Shown: positions 11,271 to 23,412, counted from the first letter of the stretch. The stretch is DNA of 64,000 nucleotides from Anaspis maculata (GCA_949128115.1 OX421962.1:102268836-102332835), one strand, 5' to 3'. Made by a program: numbers and translations. The notes: a model not told the origin generated them from the letters alone.

Positions 11271-13435
11271 ACAGTGTGTCCGGAGTTGAAAGCGGGAGCT
11301 CTGCCAATCGATGAAAAATTGAAAAATACCTAAATAGACTTCACCCAGAAAACATGTTTAAAAATCGGTTGTGTCACCCCAAAACTTCCCCGACTAGTAT
11401 CCAGGAACCTATGGAAATTTTTGTTCAAAACATCCCTTCGGGTAGGAACGAGGGTGGTAAGTTGGAATTACAGAAAAAGATTGAAAATAATTTGGAGAAA
11501 ACCATTTTCAGCCGGAAAACTCCCGGGAAATTTGAAAAAGTTGTTGGAAAATGTTCAAGAACCAGTTACCTCTTGTTTAGGTGAAAATGGTTGAAATCGG
11601 TCCACGGAAAAAAAAATTGGAAAATTTGCAGTTTTTCCAGAGAGGAAAACTCGGCAACTGTTGATCCGATTTCGAAATTTTTTCCTCCAAAAATTAGCTC
11701 AATCTTTTCTCCGACTTTTATTCACAGCATGTCTGCACCTGAAATTTATATTTCGTGGGGCCTACCGCATGTAGGAGTTTGCATTGCCATGTACAGTCGA
11801 AAACCGAAACCGTGTCAACTTTGAAAATAGACCTGCACGACGCTCAATACAATCTACTTTCGCCAACAGTTGAAATTTCCAAAAAAAGTCGATCCCCGAG
11901 CAGGAATAAATTTTTGAGTCGAGTCCTGCTACAAAAGCGAGTCGTGCTGGCCGAAACACCGGCGAGAGTCCCTCCTGAGTGGCAACGGCCAGGAGAAATT
12001 TTGAAAATTCATTACGCCCAACTGGAGAATGGTGGAAAACTGCAACTGCGGCCTCAATTTGACTCTTTTGTTGTGTTGCTTCCTGCCAAATCTGGTTCCA
12101 ATCCATTGGATAGATTTTGAATAATTAATTGGTAAAGTTTTGAACTTTAACATTTTTTATTATTTGACAGATGACAGATAGGGCAATGTTTCCAACTGTT
12201 CTGAATACAGTTTTTCAAGGGCTTTCAAATGACATATTGCAAGTTGAGTTCCGTGAGATATAGCTTCTGACATTTGATGATAGTGACAGTTGGGTTTGAC
12301 AGATGACAGCCAAAAACTAATGGGCTCTTTTCAGGAAACAACCATGTTTGTATACCAAATATCAAGTCGGTCCAGTCAACGTTACGGCAGTTATCGTGGA
12401 AGATCACAGACAGACACACAGACATACGCACACACACACACACACACACAGACAGACATCATTCTGAAAATGGTCTTAATCGTCTTGGGGGACCTCAAAA
12501 CGGATATATCCGGTGAAATCTCAATTTTTTTTTTCTGCACGATTACAATACTTCCTCTTACATGTTGGTGGGGGGTCGGGGAAGTAAAATAACGGACATA
12601 CAGCCCTTCGAAGTCGGGATAAGAAAATCGTTTTTGCATAGACATTTCCGAAATAGCCTACTATTATTGGGAACTAATTTGCTTGGGAATGCCAGTGGCT
12701 GGGGAATTGGAGGATGGGCCCCTTTTGATCCCTTATAATGTACCACACTGGCAATTTCCGAAATAGATGGTATTTTGTATTGCTGCGTTTATTTGCCTGA
12801 AAAACTTTTCAATTGAAAACTTCGACTAGACGCTTCGTTTTCGAGGTACATATTTGAACATGAACGTTCTCAAAACCTCTCAAAACATCGATTCGAGAGT
12901 CTGGAAAGCCAATTTTGAGTTTCAATTGAGTAATCGACTTTCCTTAATTTAGAAATCTAAAAAACTTACTTCAGCCAAAAGACCAGACATTTTCCAAAAT
13001 TTTTGGAATCGAATTTTACTTGGTTGTAAAACTGTCATCTCCAAATATTTCGAAAACAAAGCATCCACTCGAAATTTTCCAATGGGAACTTTCTTGACAA
13101 ATGAACGCGAAATCCAAAAATGCCTTTATTTTGGAAAGTCACCAGTGGCGCCAAAATTGGAGAATGAAATTAAGCCAGCCCCTTCCCCCAATTTTTGAGT
13201 CACTGGTTTTTGCAAGCGAATTTGGTTTTTCAGCATAATATGGTAGGCTATTCCAGATATGAGCAAAATCGGTTGAGCGGTTGCAGAGTTATGATGACAA
13301 CGCTTTTTCTGTCCCAATTTTGAAGGGCTGTATTTACTTTTCAAAAAAATGTTTTTTTTTTGCCGAATCAGTACTTCTTTGTTGATTCTCTATCGATCGA
13401 CAGAATTCCCGTACTCAAACCTCCGGACACCCTGT
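11271..13435. mobile_element. 2.2-kb non-autonomous element with ACAGxGTGTCCGG termini
   Basis: The left end ACAGTGTGTCCGGAG is matched by the inverted right end CTCCGGACACCCTGT. The pairing continues with gaps for about 45 bp (TCGATGA-type words on both sides) and then fades. The interior is AT-rich without a long reading frame. It contains a (CA)n/GACA tract at about 12410-12460 and repeated TGACAGATGACAG words near 12160-12310. The termini resemble those of the MITEs at 13701, 19971 and 20865, so a shared transposase is possible. No target duplication could be fixed. Confidence 0.6.
12425..12460. repeat. (CA)n with ACAGACAGACAT flank
   Basis: A simple repeat of about 24 bp of CA inside CACAGACAGACAC/ACAGACAGACAT words, in the middle of the 2.2-kb element. 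Confidence 0.9.
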
Positions 13436-13438
13436 ATG

Positions 13439-13610
13439 AGAGTATAAGTAGAAGGCTCAGAGACGATTAGATGCTGTCATGTTTCCGATGCATTAGTCAA
13501 ACCGAATGGCATCCCCAGAAACTGTAACACCTATTTGCCCGCAATAGTAATGGTAACAGTGGTCAGGTTAGTTGTTCTTTGAAAGATCAAGTAATCTGAA
13601 CTAGTGTTAG
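13439..13610 (-). pseudogene. gypsy-type reverse-transcriptase fragment, copy 1
   Basis: Read on the minus strand, the segment gives GMPFGLTNASET, an in-frame stop, then QHLI. This is the conserved RMPFGLTNAP block of Ty3/gypsy reverse transcriptases with lesions. The preceding residues are in shifted frames. A longer version of the same block is at 14872-15045, and a MITE (13701-14463) lies between them. The copy is far too short and broken to be functional. Confidence 0.55.
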
Positions 13611-13700
13611 AAGTGCATCGCTACCAACATGGAAAGGGAATTTTTTGCAATAGGTACGATAAAAAAAACATATTTACATGTGAACCAAAAAACTGGCAAT

Positions 13701-14463
13701 ACAGGGTGTCCCAGCTAAAACAATTCAGCGCGATTTTCTCAGAAAATATCAAGGCAACAACAAAAAATTCAATTGGGGGAAACCTGATCTTTCAGCTTTC
13801 TCTTGAGGGGGCGACGATGCTTGTGGTGCTCTACTTTCCAAGAAAATGCAATTTGAATCGGGCGAGTCACAAGAATTCGAAAATTCATGACCGACAAAAC
13901 AAAATATTCTAGATAAATGAATCCTCTTTCTCTGGGCTTCTCATTGATGTGTCGCTGATGTCTGTACCTGGCCCAATAAGCCAGAAATTCTGACTCAAAG
14001 TCCAGCAAACACAATGATCGGAATCCGTGACGTCACCGATCACACGCTTGTTGATTATAAAACCAGCCGTTACTAGGACTTTTTCACTTGACAGACCTGG
14101 ATTCTCCATGAATACTGGCTGATGTGAAAATCAACAAGTGTGTGATCGGTGACGTCGTTATGAATTCCGATTATTGTGTTTGCTGGGCTTTGAGGCAGAA
14201 TGTCTGGCTTATTGGGCCAGGAACAGATATCGGCGACACATCAATGAATAGCCCAGAGAGAAAGGATTTTTTTCATCTGAAGTATTTTGTTTTGTCGGTC
14301 ATGAATTTTCGACTTCTTGTCACTCGCCAGATTCAAATAGCATTTTCTTGGAAACTAGAGCACCCACAAGCATCGGCGTCTCCTAAAAAGAAGCCTTGTT
14401 TTTTTGTTGCCTTGACATTTTCTGAGGAAATCGCGCTGGATTGTTTTAGCTGGGACACCCTGT
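13701..14463. mobile_element. 763-bp palindromic MITE with ACAGGGTGTCCCAGCT ends
   Basis: ACAGGGTGTCCCAGCTAAAA at the left is matched by the inverted right end ending GCTGGGACACCCTGT. The arms, about 350 bp each, pair over most of their length, including GTCGGTCATGAATTTTCG-type words and the block around TGATCGGTGACGTC. The short centre is near 14060-14120. Reading frames of 81-136 codons on both strands are by-products of the palindrome. It is a non-autonomous DNA element; TAT/TA-like flanks are compatible with a TA duplication but not decisive. Confidence 0.85.
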
Positions 14464-14871
14464 ATGTCGACTGTCAGATTTTATTGACTGTCAAACTGAC
14501 GTTTCAATGGAGCATGCCGACATCGCCAACATGATGCACATCACGCTTGCAGTCAGATTGGATTGGAAGTTATATAGAAAATAGAACACGTTCCAATTTT
14601 TCCTGCACGATATAAGAGCTAGGCAAAATTGCATACAATTTGCTGTAGAACTATCCAATTACACAGGAAATGATGCAGCTTCTTGCACAAGAATCCTCGG
14701 AAATGGCTCTAGATATCAAGATGCTGTTTTAACTAACTGAATTTTCTCATTTAGTTCGCAACATTTACCAAGTCAGTAATTAGTTAACCTTAGTAACCCG
14801 CAGCGCGTAAGCGATCGAAAACTTTACCTAAGAGGAGGAGGAGGTGCAATGCCGTCCAAATAAACGAATCT

Positions 14872-15045
14872 GAGAGTATAACTTGTAGGCACAGGGTCGA
14901 TTAGATGCTGTCATGTTTCCGGTGCATTAGTCAAACCAAATGGCATCCTCCGAAACTGGTACTACGATTCTTCCCGGAATGATAACGGGGAAAGCGGTTG
15001 GGCTGGTTGTTTTTTGGAAGATCAAGTAACCTGGGATGCAAGGGC
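14872..15045 (-). pseudogene. gypsy-type reverse-transcriptase fragment, copy 2
   Basis: The minus strand reads RRMPFGLTNAPET, a stop codon, then QHLIDPVPTSYTLR. This matches the conserved MPFGLTNAPETWQ-LID region of Ty3/gypsy reverse transcriptases. Upstream residues require frame changes. The same segment recurs at 13439-13610 in the same orientation. Flanking DNA also resembles itself: a block near 14690-14770 and one near 15060-15140 share words around ATCAAGA and TGTTTTA. This suggests a degraded local duplication of a retroelement piece. Dead copy. Confidence 0.6.
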
Positions 15046-17985
15046 AAGTTAACGTAAAGTATAGCCTCTAAAACGGCTTCAGAAATCAAGAGGTTGTTTT
15101 AGGTAATTGAATTTCCTTTTTTAATTCACAACACTTATTTATTCCTCACTCAGTTTCTTTCATTTTCTTCTAAGAATGAGTGAATGTGGAATCACGGAAT
15201 AAGTAGTTGAAGGTGATCAAAAATCGATGCCCTGGCCATTTTTCTCGAAAATGCGGTGACATAAAGGGAACATTTTTTGCACCTAATACCTCCGGCTAGT
15301 GGCGTACCTAGCGTATTTGGCACCTGGGGTGGACTATCCTGTAACACCCCCCTGCCCCTAAACCTACCTAGAGAATGAGCTGGAGACTGCGTAGTGCTAG
15401 TGACACCCCCTGTGCCTAATTACGCAATTTTGCGCCCTTAGATTTTTAGAATAAAAAAATCGCGCCCAATTGGTGACATAGTATTTTTGGACATAAAAAA
15501 AACGATTTCTCAACAAAGCGTAAAACACTACGAATAGTGACTAATGCGAGAAAAAAGCGTCGCAGACGAAATTTTTCCGGATGACGGGTCTTCACCAGCT
15601 TGTTTTGCACCCTCCAAGGCCTTGCGTCCTAGTTTTGTGGACTCCTTTTGCACCACAAATAATCCGACACTGACACCACCTTACTGTTGGTACCCGGTGC
15701 GGACCGCCCCCTTGGTACGACGGGTAATTATAATGGTAACAAGGGCGGTTTCATTCATCTCGAGTACTACTACCACCTACTACGGTAGAGCAGGCCAAGC
15801 AAATAGTCGTTCTCGGTGAAAATCAGTGGGCGCTATTTTTGCTGCCGAGTGTACCTGGTAATAAACAAATCCAAGAAGATTTAAGGACGCCAGGCCGACC
15901 GAAAGTGGCAGGTCAATTTTAAGTTCACACTGCTTTCCTCACTCCCGGTTAGGAATGGAATTGGAGGAAAAGCAAAGTCCCCGCTAACAAGGCTGTCGCC
16001 AGTTACCGCGCATTGCCAAACGCACGGGCCCGGCGAATGGACTGTGTATAGCATTTCAAAAGCGCAGCGCTGTAAGTAACGAGTTTAAAGTGTTACAAAT
16101 GGCCGATCAAGAAGGTTCCGGGCGTATCCCTGTTTACCGACGGCTTTTTAAGCGCGCCACGGCGTCACGCGATCGCTAAAAAGCTCCCGTTTCTTGCGTC
16201 GCTTTTGAGGATTAACGCGAATGCGGCTTCGCTTCTTGCGGACAAAGTAGGCATCAGGTAAACGCACCCACCCACGTACCTCCAGGCGGTAAAAGCTCAC
16301 AACTTTGCAAGAAACTTTACCGAAGCGAGCTTTTGCGGTTGCTTTGGCCCAAACTTGTTCCTTTTAAATTTCCAGCTCATATTTCTATAACTCTGGATGA
16401 TTGCTCAAAATTCGATCGTTTCCCCTGGGAAAGAGCAAAAGCTCGCCGAGAGCACACGTCATCACCCTTTTCCAGAGTACAGGAAATGTGTGTGGGAAAA
16501 TACGATGATGTTCGATACGATGATGACGATGATGAAATGCGACGACGATGAATCTCCGGCCATTAATGGATGTCTCATCGCCTTCATCCTCCCGGCATCT
16601 CCCGCTTCTCCCATCCCCTCGCGCGTGCACATCCCTCTTAAACCTTCCGAATCCCACCAGGTAATTCGGGAAAATTGACCTTATATTCAGACCCGCCTTT
16701 CGAGGATTAGTGAACTATCCCTTCGTTTAGAAATTAATTGAACGTCTACTTCCATTATCTCGCTATTTCCAGCACATGCGGTCATTATTATCGGGCTTTG
16801 ATCACGGCGCGGAGTTTTTTTTTTTTTTTTAATTAGACGCTCTGATTTTGTGAGCATCAGATTTATTCGTAAACACGCCACCATTAACTGCGCCGTAAAG
16901 CTCCGGCTAAACCACAAAACATTATTTATTTGATACTGCCTTATAAAAATAATTCATTCCGCCTCCATGATTATCGCGTATTCGTCGTAAAAAAAAATGG
17001 CGATAAAAAATGTTCATCGACTGTTTGATTGAATGTAAAAATAAATAAGCTGTGAGGCAAAAGCCTTTCATTGTTGCGATATTTTGCTGATCTAATTTTG
17101 CTCGGAATATGATCGGTGTTTATTTTTGTGGTTGCATTCTGTAGTTGAATTTATCGATCAATTCTGTGTGATTGTGTAGGTAATACAATGAAGCACAATT
17201 AGCTATTGTGTGGTTTATGATTTGAATGTGCGGGCAAAACTATTGTAATAATATTCAAATCAACATCAACATGTGAATAATATTCTGATGCCGCGAAGTG
17301 GCGACCTCTGGTGGGTTGCTGGCGGGAAAATTTGGTTTGACGCCGTGCTGTGAAGCGGCGCTCTTGATTCCGCTGCGATTTGTGTTGCAGCTTAGTTTAA
17401 CAGGTGGCGCGAGTGGCGTTTTCCATAGCCACCCGGGTATAAATCCCTACAATCATGTATTATTGTGTTTTGTTTACTGTCCATTTATTTATTCATTTCA
17501 CTTGTGTTGGAATTCATTAAATTTCAATAATGAACTTACCGCGGTCATTTGGATTGCCTCACATTCGAGAGAAGGGTAACTCGACACTGCGTTCAGCTGT
17601 TGCCGCTATTAAATCGTAGATGGCGCAGCAGTGCTTGAAACGATTATGGAACAAATTCAAATTTCTGCAAGAAATCTATAATATTTTACAGATCCTTGTT
17701 TTAATGCACGTAAATAATAAGTAATTTAAATTTTTTTAACATTCAACCATTTAGTTTGAATGAAAACTCAGGTGAATTGAGGTGACTGGGAAAATGTAGG
17801 TATTATCCTACTTTGCTAAACAAATTATTGCTAAAACATTTAATTATTATTATTATTGTCAATTGTGCAACCTTTTTGTTTGGACAATTTTGCTCTGTTG
17901 AAATCGATTTCTTGTTTTCATATTAATCAATAATTCAATTTTCGCAAGATAACTCTTAAAATGGTAGATAGAAAAATACGTTCAA
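15046..17985. other. no gene seen
   Basis: Mixed sequence. The 15.5-16.7 kb part is richer in GC and includes a GAT/GACGAT trinucleotide-like stretch near 16500-16550, which generates Asp-rich frames on both strands. No frame shows a recognisable protein. From 16.7 to 18.0 kb the sequence is AT-rich and featureless apart from (ATT)n near 17842-17858. Confidence 0.5.
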
Positions 17986-18140
17986 CCCGGTCGGTAGCAC
18001 GGTGAGCTCGGCCCCGCTTTCAAAGGTGGAGGTCCCGGGTCCAAATTCGCACCGGGCCAGATGGACTTTTTCACGCGTCCCTTTGTACTGGGGCATCGAC
18101 TACCGTGTGGTGATAGTTTGAAATTTTTTTTAAAAATTGT
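17986..18140 (+). repeat. tRNA-like SINE head (tentative)
   Basis: GGTAGCACGGTGAGCTCGG resembles a tRNA D-arm/A-box. About 40 bp later GGTCCCGGGTCCAAATTCGCACC resembles a degraded B-box with a GC-rich T-arm. The spacing is tRNA-like, but it is followed by unrelated sequence rather than a CCA end, as in tRNA-derived SINEs. The body and 3' end could not be delimited. Confidence 0.35.
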
Positions 18141-18649
18141 CATCTGTCAAGAAATTATGTAAAAAAACCTGATGTCACTAACAGATCCGTAATGATCGAA
18201 GTCGTTATACCCGGCGAAGAAATTTTTTGAAAAAGTGACAGGAAAAAAATATGGAGCTGATTCCACTTCCCAGCGACACCTTGTATAGCCAAAAATCCCA
18301 ATAACTCTTGCCAGTTGTTAGCCTGTTGATTCTTTCTCATTCAGTTCCATCCACTATAGGGCAATCGCATGATGTTGGTTCAGCTTGTCGCCACTTGGTG
18401 GCTTTGGTTCGGTGGCACAGCGCGCTTGCGCCAGATCCAGATTATCAATTAGTTTCGTTTGTTTATGTTTTGCAAATTGCAATTAAAAGTCGAACAACGG
18501 CCCATCGCTTCTTCAGGGCTCTATTGGTGAAGAACTTGTGGAATTTTATGCCATTTCTGTTTTGTTGAATTTTGAGCGCGGTGTGGCACACAACATTTAT
18601 AGGGCATTTTTCAGCGTCGAAAATCGAGGGGTGAACCGCTGAAGAAATT

Positions 18650-18835
18650 TGTACAAAAGAGTTCCTTTTAGACAAGAGTTCCTCCAGAGTTCCTCCAGAG
18701 TTCCCCGGAGTTCCCCTGAGTTCCCCGGAGTTCCCCTGAGTTCCTCGGAGTTCCTCCTGAGTTCCCCGGAGTTCCTCCTGAGTTCCCCTGAGTTCCCCGG
18801 AGTTCCTCCTGTGTTCCCGGGAGTTCCTTCTGTTT
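18650..18835. repeat. GAGTTCC minisatellite, array 1
   Basis: About a dozen units of a 9-15-bp word of the form GAGTTCC(C/T)C..., with variants CCTCCA, CCCCTG, CCCCGG and CCTCCT. The minus strand stays open through it and encodes a low-complexity run (ELRGTQEELRGTQ), part of a 204-codon frame that I consider fortuitous. The left flank (about 18600-18665) contains GAGGGGTGAACCGCTG and TTGTACAAAAGAGTTCC, which recur beside the second array at 23.6 kb. Confidence 0.9.
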
Positions 18836-18988
18836 TTTTGATTCAATACAATACTATGTAGGTATACAGGCTGATTAACAACTTGTTTCTTTGTATTCAA
18901 GAGATAGTTCCTTGATAAATTTATAATGACCAACCTATAAGCAAATTTAGTTCTAAAAAAATTAATTTTTAAGATACATGAATAAAAT

Positions 18989-19125
18989 CGAATAAAAAAA
19001 AGTGGCAAGCTGGAGCACTGGGGGGATACGGGGCTGATGGCCGCTAATAGTTTTGTGCCAAAACTTTGCAGGTGCAATCAGCCATAGCCGTTAGCCCCCC
19101 AATGTGTCACTTTATTTTTTATTCA
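18989..19125. repeat. palindromic MITE-like hairpin
   Basis: AATAAAAAAAAGTGGCA at the left pairs with TGTCACTTTATTTTTTATT at the right; inside, CTGGGGGGATACGGGGCTGATGG pairs with the inverted CCATAGCC/GTTAGCCCCCCA stretch. Total about 135 bp, with no coding capacity. Confidence 0.65.
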
Positions 19126-19970
19126 AAAAGTCCTAGTCCCCTCGTAGTACCCAATTTGCAATCTGAATGGGATGTATGTAGGTAGGAAATGTTGAACTTC
19201 GTCATGAAAATTAGTTCTTTTTTTCATTAAAAGCGAGATTAAAAGGCGCAAATAAAATAGCAATAATACCGATGGCAATACCTACCAATTTCGAATTTGA
19301 GTAGGTACCTACCTAGTTTAATATCGAATACCTACACCTGTATTTAGGCAGATATGATTTTTTTTTTAAATGTCGCCAAGTCGATTTAAAACGAGTGAAT
19401 ACCTATGCCTTCACCGGGCGTCTCAATAGGACATTTCTTGAAAGGAGCATACTTTTGCATGCAAAAAGAATTTGTTTAAGTATCTGAATACAATTGCACC
19501 CTTTCAAAAATATGTGCAACGATAAGAAAAAAAAAATCGAACGTTCCACTTGTAAGAGATTTCAATATGGCGGCCAATATAGCAATGTAACCAGATGTAG
19601 GCAACCATGAAGTCCGGCTTGAAAATAAGACTGATAATACGAAACCAGAGTTTTTCGTTTTAGAATGAATAAAAAAAAAAGTTCAGTACGCTTTACCTCT
19701 ACGCTTTTACTAGCCTAAAAAAAACAAATAGTTGACATTAAAAAGGTAGGCACATAGGCACCTACATCGTTCTGAAAAAGCTAGAGATTTCAAGATGTGA
19801 AAGGGCTATGCACTAGTTATGGAATAAATATGCAAAAATGTGTCCTCGCAACAACGAAACTTGATTTAATAAGCAGTCAACAAAAAAATATATTGTAACA
19901 AAAAATACAACACAACCAAAAAGGTAGGTACTAAAATATCAAAACCCAAAAAGAAAAATGATAAAATATG
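19126..19970. other. no gene seen
   Basis: AT-rich sequence with many GTAGGTACCTA words and short A runs. No frame of note. Confidence 0.55.
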
Positions 19971-20857
19971 CAGGGTGTTAGGTACTGGTTGTTACTAACT
20001 TTGAAGGCGGATTCCTCATCAAAAATGGAGCCGAAAGATATAAAAACTTGCAATTCTAAAATGCTTCAAATGTTTTCTTCACAAGGAGCGTTGAATTTTT
20101 TATTTTTTTAAATCGGCGGGGTTTACCGTAATTTTGAACCGTTTGTGCTTTTGACCAAATTTGGTGCACATAACGTATGGTCCGAAAGTTTTGGGAATTT
20201 TTTTAAAAGCTAATAACTTTTTTTGGATAGTTTTAATTTTGTGACTCAATATTGCAAAAACTAGCATCATCTTTAACAATACCAAATTCATATTTAACAT
20301 ATTGAAGATGGGTCATTATTTTTGATGGCTCTCAGTTTTCTTCTGCCATGTTCGATCATTCTCTGGACAACAGCAGGATTAATTTCTCTGAGCTCCTGCC
20401 TCCCAATGTACCGCAAGCTCGACCAATATAAGATTTTTGGTAAGTATTGAGCAGGATTGTATACGACAAAGGATGGGAAGCTGCAAATTAAGACTAATTA
20501 CGGTGTCGCATTTTTCAATAATATTAGAGAATTTCGCATTGGAGAAATTGATACAAAAAATTATGGAACATGGCAGAAGAAAATTGAGATCCATCGAAGA
20601 TAATGGTCCATTATCAATATGTTGAATATGAATTTGTTATTGTTATATATGATGTTAATTTTTGCAATATCAAGTTAAAAAATGAAGACTATTCAAAAAA
20701 AGTTATAAGCTTTGAACAATTTCCCAAAACTTTCGGACCATACGTTACCAATGGATTCTTTTGCTTTAACTTGATGTTATTGATATTATTGATACCTAAA
20801 TCGTTTATGCGTTATTGACAAAAGATTCAAAAAGTCATCAAGGTATTCAACACCCTG
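19971..20857. mobile_element. 0.89-kb MITE with CAGGGTGTT ends and long internal palindrome
   Basis: CAGGGTGTTAGGTAC at the left corresponds to the inverted right end GGTATTCAACACCCTG. Inside, a strong inverted repeat runs from 20171 (TAACGTATGGTCCGAAAGTT) to 20747 (its complement). Arms of about 170 bp include the pairing blocks TTCTTCTGCCATGTTC and GAACATGGCAGAAGAA. The centre (20360-20565) is unpaired. There is no transposase frame. Its terminal CAGGGTGT places it with the neighbouring family of similar ends. Confidence 0.75.
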
Positions 20858-20864
20858 TACTTAT

Positions 20865-21428
20865 ACAAGGTGTCCCAGAAATACCCGGCCAAACCCTTGT
20901 GGGGAAAAGCCCGAGCCAAACTAAGATACCCGTATACATTTTTTAACGAAAGTTTAAAGAAAGATACAGGGTGTCAAAGTTGGTGAAAATGAAACTTCAC
21001 AGCATCATATATCCTAGGTAATAGCTCCAAATTGAGTAAAATTTTGTATACTGACTGACCCTCCTAATAAAGAGCTATTTCATGAAAATATGTTTGTTGA
21101 AGTGTCACTTTCCATTGACCAGAAAAAAATACGGAAAATTTCCGAATTCCATGAATTTTTTTCTAGTAACTGGAATGTGACACTTTAACAAAAATATTTT
21201 CATAAATCAGCCCTTCATTAGAAGGGTAAGCACACAGAATTTAATTCAATTTGGAGCTTTAACCCAGAAGATAATATTATGATGCTGTGAAGGATAATTT
21301 TTGCCAACTTGTACACCCTGGATCTTTCTTATTAGCTTATTAGCTTTCCATAACAAAAAATGGGTATCTTGATTTGCCTCGGGCTATCTCCCATAACGTT
21401 TGGCCAGGTATTTCTGGGGCACCTTGTA
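20865..21428. mobile_element. 564-bp palindromic MITE with ACAAGGTGTCCCAGAAATACC ends
   Basis: ACAAGGTGTCCCAGAAATAC is matched at the right by GTATTTCTGGGGCACCTTGT in inverted orientation. Pairing continues along both arms (for example GGCCAAAC with GTTTGGCC, and ACAGGGTGTCAAAGTTGG with CCAACTTGTACACCCTG) to a centre around 21130-21170. It abuts the preceding MITE with only a few bases between. Non-coding. Confidence 0.85.
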
Positions 21429-21652
21429 TGTTTAAGAAATTATTTTAGGCTCATGAGTTTTAATCAAAGGAAACATCGAAGAAGCTTGGTCTTCTTGTGT
21501 CTGCTGGAATAATTTATAAATTAAAATGACAAATAATTGTAAATGTGAATAACAATAATTAAAACCTCGATTACAACCCCTCCTGAAAATCACTAATTGC
21601 ATTCAAAACTTTAAGCTAAACAGACGAGCGGTAATAATCGCCGAACACTGGC

Positions 21653-22067
21653 CTTGTTTACGCGAGGTTTAAAACTGGTGTTGAGGTCCGTAACATCAAT
21701 GTTATCGTCCGCATAAACACCTCTAAACGCAAGTTTCGCAACAGCTGTTAAGCTTAGCTAAATGTGATTTCAAATTGCATTTAGTAAGCAAACAAGTGTT
21801 GGCAATCGCACGTAAACGCCCATGCCCATCCGCAGTACACTGATGTAGCGAATGTTGCCTAAAATCGTGATTTTTAGGCAACTTTCACTACAGAAGTGTA
21901 CTGCGGAATGTATTTTACTGCCAGAGACTTTTCTCACACGATTCAAGAATAGCGGCCTAGGTTAAGGGCCTGTCGGCTGTCATTTTGGTCGGCGCGCGTC
22001 GAGGCGCGCGTAAACACCCCTATAACTAACCACTGTTAAAATCTCTGCTAAGCCTCGCGTAAACAAG
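21653..22067. mobile_element. 415-bp MITE with CTTGTTTACGCGAGG ends
   Basis: The left end CTTGTTTACGCGAGGTTTAA is complementary to the right end CCTCGCGTAAACAAG. Subterminal blocks GTAAACACC/CATAAACACC are also inverted. The interior contains CpG-rich GGCGCGCGTCGAGGCGCGCG (21990-22010) and a compact hairpin (21827-21910) annotated separately. No coding capacity; target duplication not resolved. Confidence 0.7.
21827..21910. repeat. 84-nt near-perfect hairpin inside the MITE
   Basis: Two 38-39-base arms (starting CATCCGCAGTACACTG and ending CAGTACACTTC...-complement) pair with only about five mismatches or bulges around a 6-base loop (TCGTGA). Size and geometry are those of a pre-miRNA or of a mini-MITE nested in the larger element. 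Nothing in the sequence decides between them. Confidence 0.55.
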
Positions 22068-23412
22068 CTCACTATGTCTTTAGCTCCTGAATTCTTGTCG
22101 ATTTTCGCTTTCGAAACGTACTTTTTCTTGGAAAAGTCCCCTTAGGTATGTCAAGCCGACAATTATTTGTCATTTTAACCTATGATATTAGGTAGATAGG
22201 TAGATATTAGGTAGTAGATATTTCCCTTTTCTAGTTTTTTCGTCAACAATAAGACCCTCTAAAATAAACTAAAATCGAGACTAAAATTGTAAAGTGACAA
22301 TAACCGTCTAAAAACAAAACAAATTATTCCTAGCAGATCGCAGATATCTAACTAGCGCCCGAATATGGGGGTGTTCATTGTGTATCATCAGATCATGTAT
22401 CCGACATGCGATACTTTTGCGATGCGATTTGTCGGAGGGAGAAGGGAGAGTATAGGTTGTTTTAAGTTTTAGCATTTCCCATTTTATGGCTAAAACTATA
22501 AAAAAAAATAATAATAACGTACGCAAAAAGCAAATACCCCTTTCAGCTTTAGTCTGCAAAACGCCAGCACCTATGTAAAAAAAATAAACTTTACTTTGTA
22601 TGTTCTTATACCAATGTTGGTTTTTCATTAGTGTCTTTTCATTTTGAAATTAAATTTCAAATTAAATCTGGTTTGATGAAAAAACAACAATTATTATTAT
22701 TAACATTATTATTATTATCAGCAAAAATTTTCGCCTGCGGCGCCCTCCCGGCCCTTCCTGTTGCTCCCCTTGCCGCCATTGCCCCCCCCGCTTTTGAATC
22801 CTGGCTACGCCACTGGACACGACGTCTCGAGGAGCTGAAATTTCCAGAATTCCCCTCGGAATCCGCCTACTTGACAATGGAGCTGTACGAAACAATTCTT
22901 TCACGACTGTATTTGTTATTTCAGAATGATTGTCATCTCGGGCGGCCATGGAAGTGTAAGAGTACATTCTGAAATAACGTATACCTGGGCTACACTCTGC
23001 TATATCAAGGTTTTATGCTTTTATGGGACCGAAAATATTAGACAACTTAGACAAGAGTCTGCCTGCACAGGGGCCTCCAATACGTTAATTCGGCCCTGTG
23101 GTACTTGAACAAAGCTACAAATTTAGAAAAATAGAGTGGAGATAATCAGGTACAGGCGGGTACAGGGTAGAAACTCGGGTAGAAATTATAAAATAACACC
23201 TGATAAACCGGATAAAACTTGCCTGATAATATTGCTTTTCACTTCATTAAGCGTGCAGTGTACTTACTAGATTGATATTATGAGACGGCGTGCGGCAACA
23301 CCATAGTTTTGTGCAGTACTGCAGTCTGCCTTCAGGGCATCGAGCCATCGGGCAGCACACGCCGCTGCAACACTGCACTATACATAAAAGCAGCTGGATG
23401 CGCATGCGCATT
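22068..23412. other. no gene seen
   Basis: Holds an (ATT)n-rich tract at 22685-22720. A Pro/Ala-rich frame (22631-22972) begins after it, but its sequence (GCGGCGCCCTCCCGGCCC) looks like low-complexity DNA rather than a conserved protein. No other support. Confidence 0.5.

Noticed and set aside
18463..19077. 204-codon minus-strand frame with an ELRGTQ repeat
   Set aside because: The repetitive part is the GAGTTCC minisatellite read on the minus strand; the flanking parts match no protein.
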